Below, piece by piece: positions 61,765-64,000 of a stretch of 64,000 bases of DNA; the stretch's first letter is position 1; each line of letters begins with the position of its first letter. Location of the stretch: contig JAEZUG010000018.1 of the NCBI GenBank assembly GCA_023421135.1, positions 29,702 to 93,701 on the forward strand, written 5' to 3'. A program made the translations under genes and the position numbers. Source of the DNA: Candidatus Cloacimonadota bacterium. Its GTDB lineage: Bacteria > Cloacimonadota > Cloacimonadia > Cloacimonadales > Cloacimonadaceae. Below the pieces are notes generated by a model, which was not told the origin of the DNA, ran no database searches, and was given only the letters and a program-made list of their open reading frames with translations.

Positions 61765-62982
61765 TTAGAGCTTGGCCACCGCTTTCTTCATGAAGCGACC
61801 AAGTCTCTTGCAGCCTTCTTCGTTGTTGGCTTCGGATTCATAGGAGAAGTTCAGCCGCATGGTATTGTGGCCTCCGCCGTCGCAGAAGAAGGAAGTTCCA
61901 GCCACATAGGCCACGTTTTCTTCTTTGATGCAATCCAGCAGAATGGCATTGGTATCAAGGCCTTCAGGACCTTTAGCCATCAGGAAGAGACCGCCTTCGG
62001 GATGGGTCCAGCTAAACTCTTCCGGCATATACTGCTCCAGAGATTTCAGCATTACCTTCTGGCGAGCTTCATACATTCTGGTAATCTCGGCAATCTTGGG
62101 ATCGAGCAGACCTTTTTCAATGTATCTGGCAGCGATTCTCTGGGTGAATGGAGGTGTGCAAAGATCTGTGGCTTGTTTGCCAACTATGATCTTGTCCAGG
62201 ACATCAGGATGCCCCAAAACCCAGCCAATTCTGAAGCCGGGACAGAAGATCTTGGAGAAAGTGCCAAGCAGCACCACATGTCCGGTTCCGTCCAGCTCAT
62301 ACATGGTCTTCTGATGTTGACCTTCATAGCGCAGCTCACGATAGGGGCTATCTTCAATAATGAGAACGTCATACTTGTGAGCCAGAGCAATGATCTCTAC
62401 TCTGCGTTTCTCGCTCATCGTCACGCCGGCAGGATTCTGGAAATCTGGAATAATGTAGATAAACTTGGGTTTTTTGCCCATAGCGGCAAGCTTCTTGAGC
62501 TCAGATTCCATTATCCCGACGTCTTCACCTTCGTCATCCATAGGAATACCGATCATTTGAGCGCCATAGGAATTGAAAGCTGAAAGACCACCCAGATATG
62601 AGGGCAGGCCTACTATCACATAGTCGCCACGATCGATAAACATCTTGGCGAGCAGATCCAAAGCCTGTTGTGAGGCTGTGGTGATAATCATGTTGTCTAT
62701 AGATACATCCAGGCCATCCCGTTTGTATCTCTCGACCAGAAGTGTGCGGAGCAGAACGTCACCTTCTGTAGCTCCATACTGGAGAGCAAAGGCCGCTTCC
62801 TTATCCATCACATCCATCATAATGGTCTTCAGTTCTTCTGTCGGGAAAGACAGGGGTGAAGGGAATCCGCCCGAAAAAGAGATCAGGCCGGGTTGCCCCA
62901 AATACTTGAGTAGTTCACGAATGGCAGAGCGCTTCATGCCCTTGATATTGGTCGAAAGGACACTGTTTAAATCGGTGATCAT
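61765..62982 (-). CDS. PLP-dependent aminotransferase, class I/II
   Basis: A fold-type I aminotransferase of 405 residues that resembles the 2-aminoadipate/multisubstrate (LysN, ArAT-like) branch. The PLP lysine is in GTFSKIFCPGFRIGW; IIPDFQNPAGVTMS, DSPYRELRY and MRLNFSY are other family signatures. It should pass an amino group from an amino acid to 2-oxoglutarate. Its ATG overlaps the SpoVG-like stop (ATGA), and korDABC follows, so its product 2-oxoacid may feed KorABCD directly. Specificity is not known. Confidence 0.88.
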   Translation of the reverse strand: MITDLNSVLSTNIKGMKRSAIRELLKYLGQPGLISFSGGFPSPLSFPTEELKTIMMDVMDKEAAFALQYGATEGDVLLRTLLVERYKRDGLDVSIDNMIITTASQQALDLLAKMFIDRGDYVIVGLPSYLGGLSAFNSYGAQMIGIPMDDEGEDVGIMESELKKLAAMGKKPKFIYIIPDFQNPAGVTMSEKRRVEIIALAHKYDVLIIEDSPYRELRYEGQHQKTMYELDGTGHVVLLGTFSKIFCPGFRIGWVLGHPDVLDKIIVGKQATDLCTPPFTQRIAARYIEKGLLDPKIAEITRMYEARQKVMLKSLEQYMPEEFSWTHPEGGLFLMAKGPEGLDTNAILLDCIKEENVAYVAGTSFFCDGGGHNTMRLNFSYESEANNEEGCKRLGRFMKKAVAKL

Positions 62983-63290
62983 TGTGATCCTCCATCTATC
63001 TTATTTTTATCGTATACCAGTACTTTCTTGTTCGTCTTACGCCATTCCCGATAGGCATCCTTCACCTCAATTTCCCAGACCAGGCGTTTATCCTGATCTT
63101 CAAAAGTGACGATGTCTATATACACGGTCTTCTTAGTCTTGCCCTGAAAGCTTTTGCGGGGAAACTCCACCACCAGCTCACCCTCTATGTTGAGGATTGT
63201 AACTTCATTCAGGAATACACCTTCAGCTATCTCGATGATAGCTCTGGCTTCAACGCTTCCTGCCTGGACGTCACGAAAATGTATCTTCAT
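62979..63290 (-). CDS. SpoVG-like protein
   Basis: A 103-residue protein that starts MKIHFRDVQAGSVEARAIIEI and continues NEVTILNIEGELVVEFPRKSF. This is the strand order of the SpoVG family (regulatory DNA/RNA-binding proteins), though the middle and end (TVYIDIVTFEDQDKRLVWEIEVKDAYREW) are less alike. The start at 63290 follows a GGAG. It opens the aminotransferase-kor operon. The family is suggested by pattern only; a regulator of this operon would be a reasonable but untested idea. Confidence 0.6.
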   Translation of the reverse strand: MKIHFRDVQAGSVEARAIIEIAEGVFLNEVTILNIEGELVVEFPRKSFQGKTKKTVYIDIVTFEDQDKRLVWEIEVKDAYREWRKTNKKVLVYDKNKIDGGSQ

Positions 63291-64000
63291 ATATACTCCA
63301 TTAAACTGATTATTCACTACATTAAGATTTGCGTTTATTGGTCAAGGACTTTTTTGCCTGGTGACCAGTGAACAAAGATCAGTGAACAGACCGTAAGTAT
63401 TGAGCTGGGAAACAGATTTGTTATTCACAAGGATCACAGGATTTGAAGTTATTAAGGATTCTAACTCTCCGAACTGAGACGACACCCATGAGACACCCAT
63501 GTGACACCCATGTGACACCCATGTAAACTCATGCGTGTCTTATGGGTATGAGATGAGTTTCTGATGCGTGCCCTTTTAGTGAACAGAGAGTGACGAGTGA
63601 CAAGTAACAAGCCGGTAAGTGTGACGCTGGGAGACTGCGGCTGCGTCTTTCAGTATAAACTGACACCCAAAGCTGCAAGTTGTGACACAAGGGGTAAGTG
63701 GGGATAAAGCTTTGATTGGTGGCGAGATACGATGGACTGGTTTTGGAAATGTCCAAGCGCTTATTTGGACGTTTTTGGACTGTTTGCTGACACTATTACT
63801 GCAAATTAGCGAGGCGTTTGGACAAGCTTTGGAAAGAGCAGTTGGGAAATCGGAACTTTGAAATTAGAAAAACCGCAATTGGAGTGCGATTGTGCCGATC
63901 AGGAAAGCTCCGTAATTCCAATCCGAGTCTAAAACAAGAACCGGGTAGTCTATATTAAATGGTTGGAGGATAATCTGTTGCCTGTGGTGGTCGATCTGCA
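63291..64000. other. Gene-free right end
   Basis: No convincing gene is seen in these 710 bases. They contain repeat family 1 copy 3 and, near 63735-63840, several TTTGGAC/GTCCAA words in both orientations. An open frame at 63529-63756 (minus) is repeat sequence without a ribosome-binding site. Confidence 0.65.
63478..63570 (+). repeat. Dispersed repeat family 1, copy 3 (11-bp units)
   Basis: The cleanest copy: GACACCCATGA, then three GACACCCATGT units in perfect 11-bp register (63481-63524). AAACTCATGCGTGTC and the inverted, diverged TATGGGTATGAGATGAG follow. It lies about 190 nt upstream of the SpoVG-like start. Confidence 0.88.

Noticed and set aside
63529..63756. Open frame of 75 codons at the right end
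   Set aside because: Overlaps repeat family 1 and has no ribosome-binding site or recognisable protein.

Overview
The window reads as a chromosomal segment of an anaerobic, amino-acid-fermenting, diderm bacterium. The best guess is the Cloacimonadota (Candidatus Cloacimonetes/WWE1) or a near relative in the FCB group. The lineage is inferred from gene content and style, not from a marker search. The evidence is: secreted multidomain proteins ending in a YPNPF...SGIYxxR type C-terminal module (T9SS/FlgD-like), an LPS-transport and KDO cluster (a true outer membrane), a 2-oxoacid:ferredoxin oxidoreductase with acetate kinase and methylmalonyl-CoA epimerase, and a membrane complex related to group 4 hydrogenases. 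No phage, transposase or CRISPR array was seen.

Layout. 1-6.4 kb: the 3' part of an Fn3/HYDIN-type surface protein, a GcvT-family protein, and two glycosyltransferases. 6.4-6.9 kb: a gene-free stretch with an 11-bp tandem-unit repeat, a 53-nt palindrome and an 11-G run. 6.9-19.7 kb (minus strand): a long cluster metK-kdsA-kdsC-lptC-lptA-like-lptB-rpoN-lpdA-hpf-hprK-ptsH-ptsI-pgi. It resembles the proteobacterial kdsC-lptCAB-rpoN-hpf-pts locus, but has HPr kinase in place of ptsN/rapZ and no sugar permease. Upstream of metK is a leader with a terminator, a possible antiterminator and a SAM-II-like pseudoknot core, preceded by tRNA-Lys. 20.2-26.6 kb: two large secreted proteins. 26.6-33.7 kb: a six-gene operon for an energy-converting-hydrogenase-related (Ehr-type) complex whose large subunit has lost the [NiFe] cysteines. 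33.8-36.1 kb: acyl-CoA synthetase and a DUF3795 protein. 36.4-41.7 kb: rplM-rpsI and rpsB-tsf-pyrH-frr, then two small envelope proteins (one only 54 aa) and a DMT transporter. 41.6-52 kb: more secreted proteins, a lipoprotein and polA. 52-57.4 kb (minus): ackA, a hybrid histidine kinase, an S4 protein and a zinc peptidase in one tight operon. 57.5-63.3 kb (minus): two tRNA-Val genes, then a SpoVG-like protein, an aminotransferase, korDABC and mce.

How it fits together. The aminotransferase makes 2-oxoacids, KorABCD converts them to acyl-CoA plus reduced ferredoxin, and AckA makes ATP at the acetyl-phosphate step; no phosphotransacetylase is in view. The Ehr-type complex is a plausible ferredoxin-linked ion pump. 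The incomplete PTS is probably regulatory.

Two dispersed intergenic repeat families were found (three and two copies). Both are built from 11-bp direct units followed by inverted units. These repeats, the metK leader and the cysteine-less Ehr operon are the items most worth following up.
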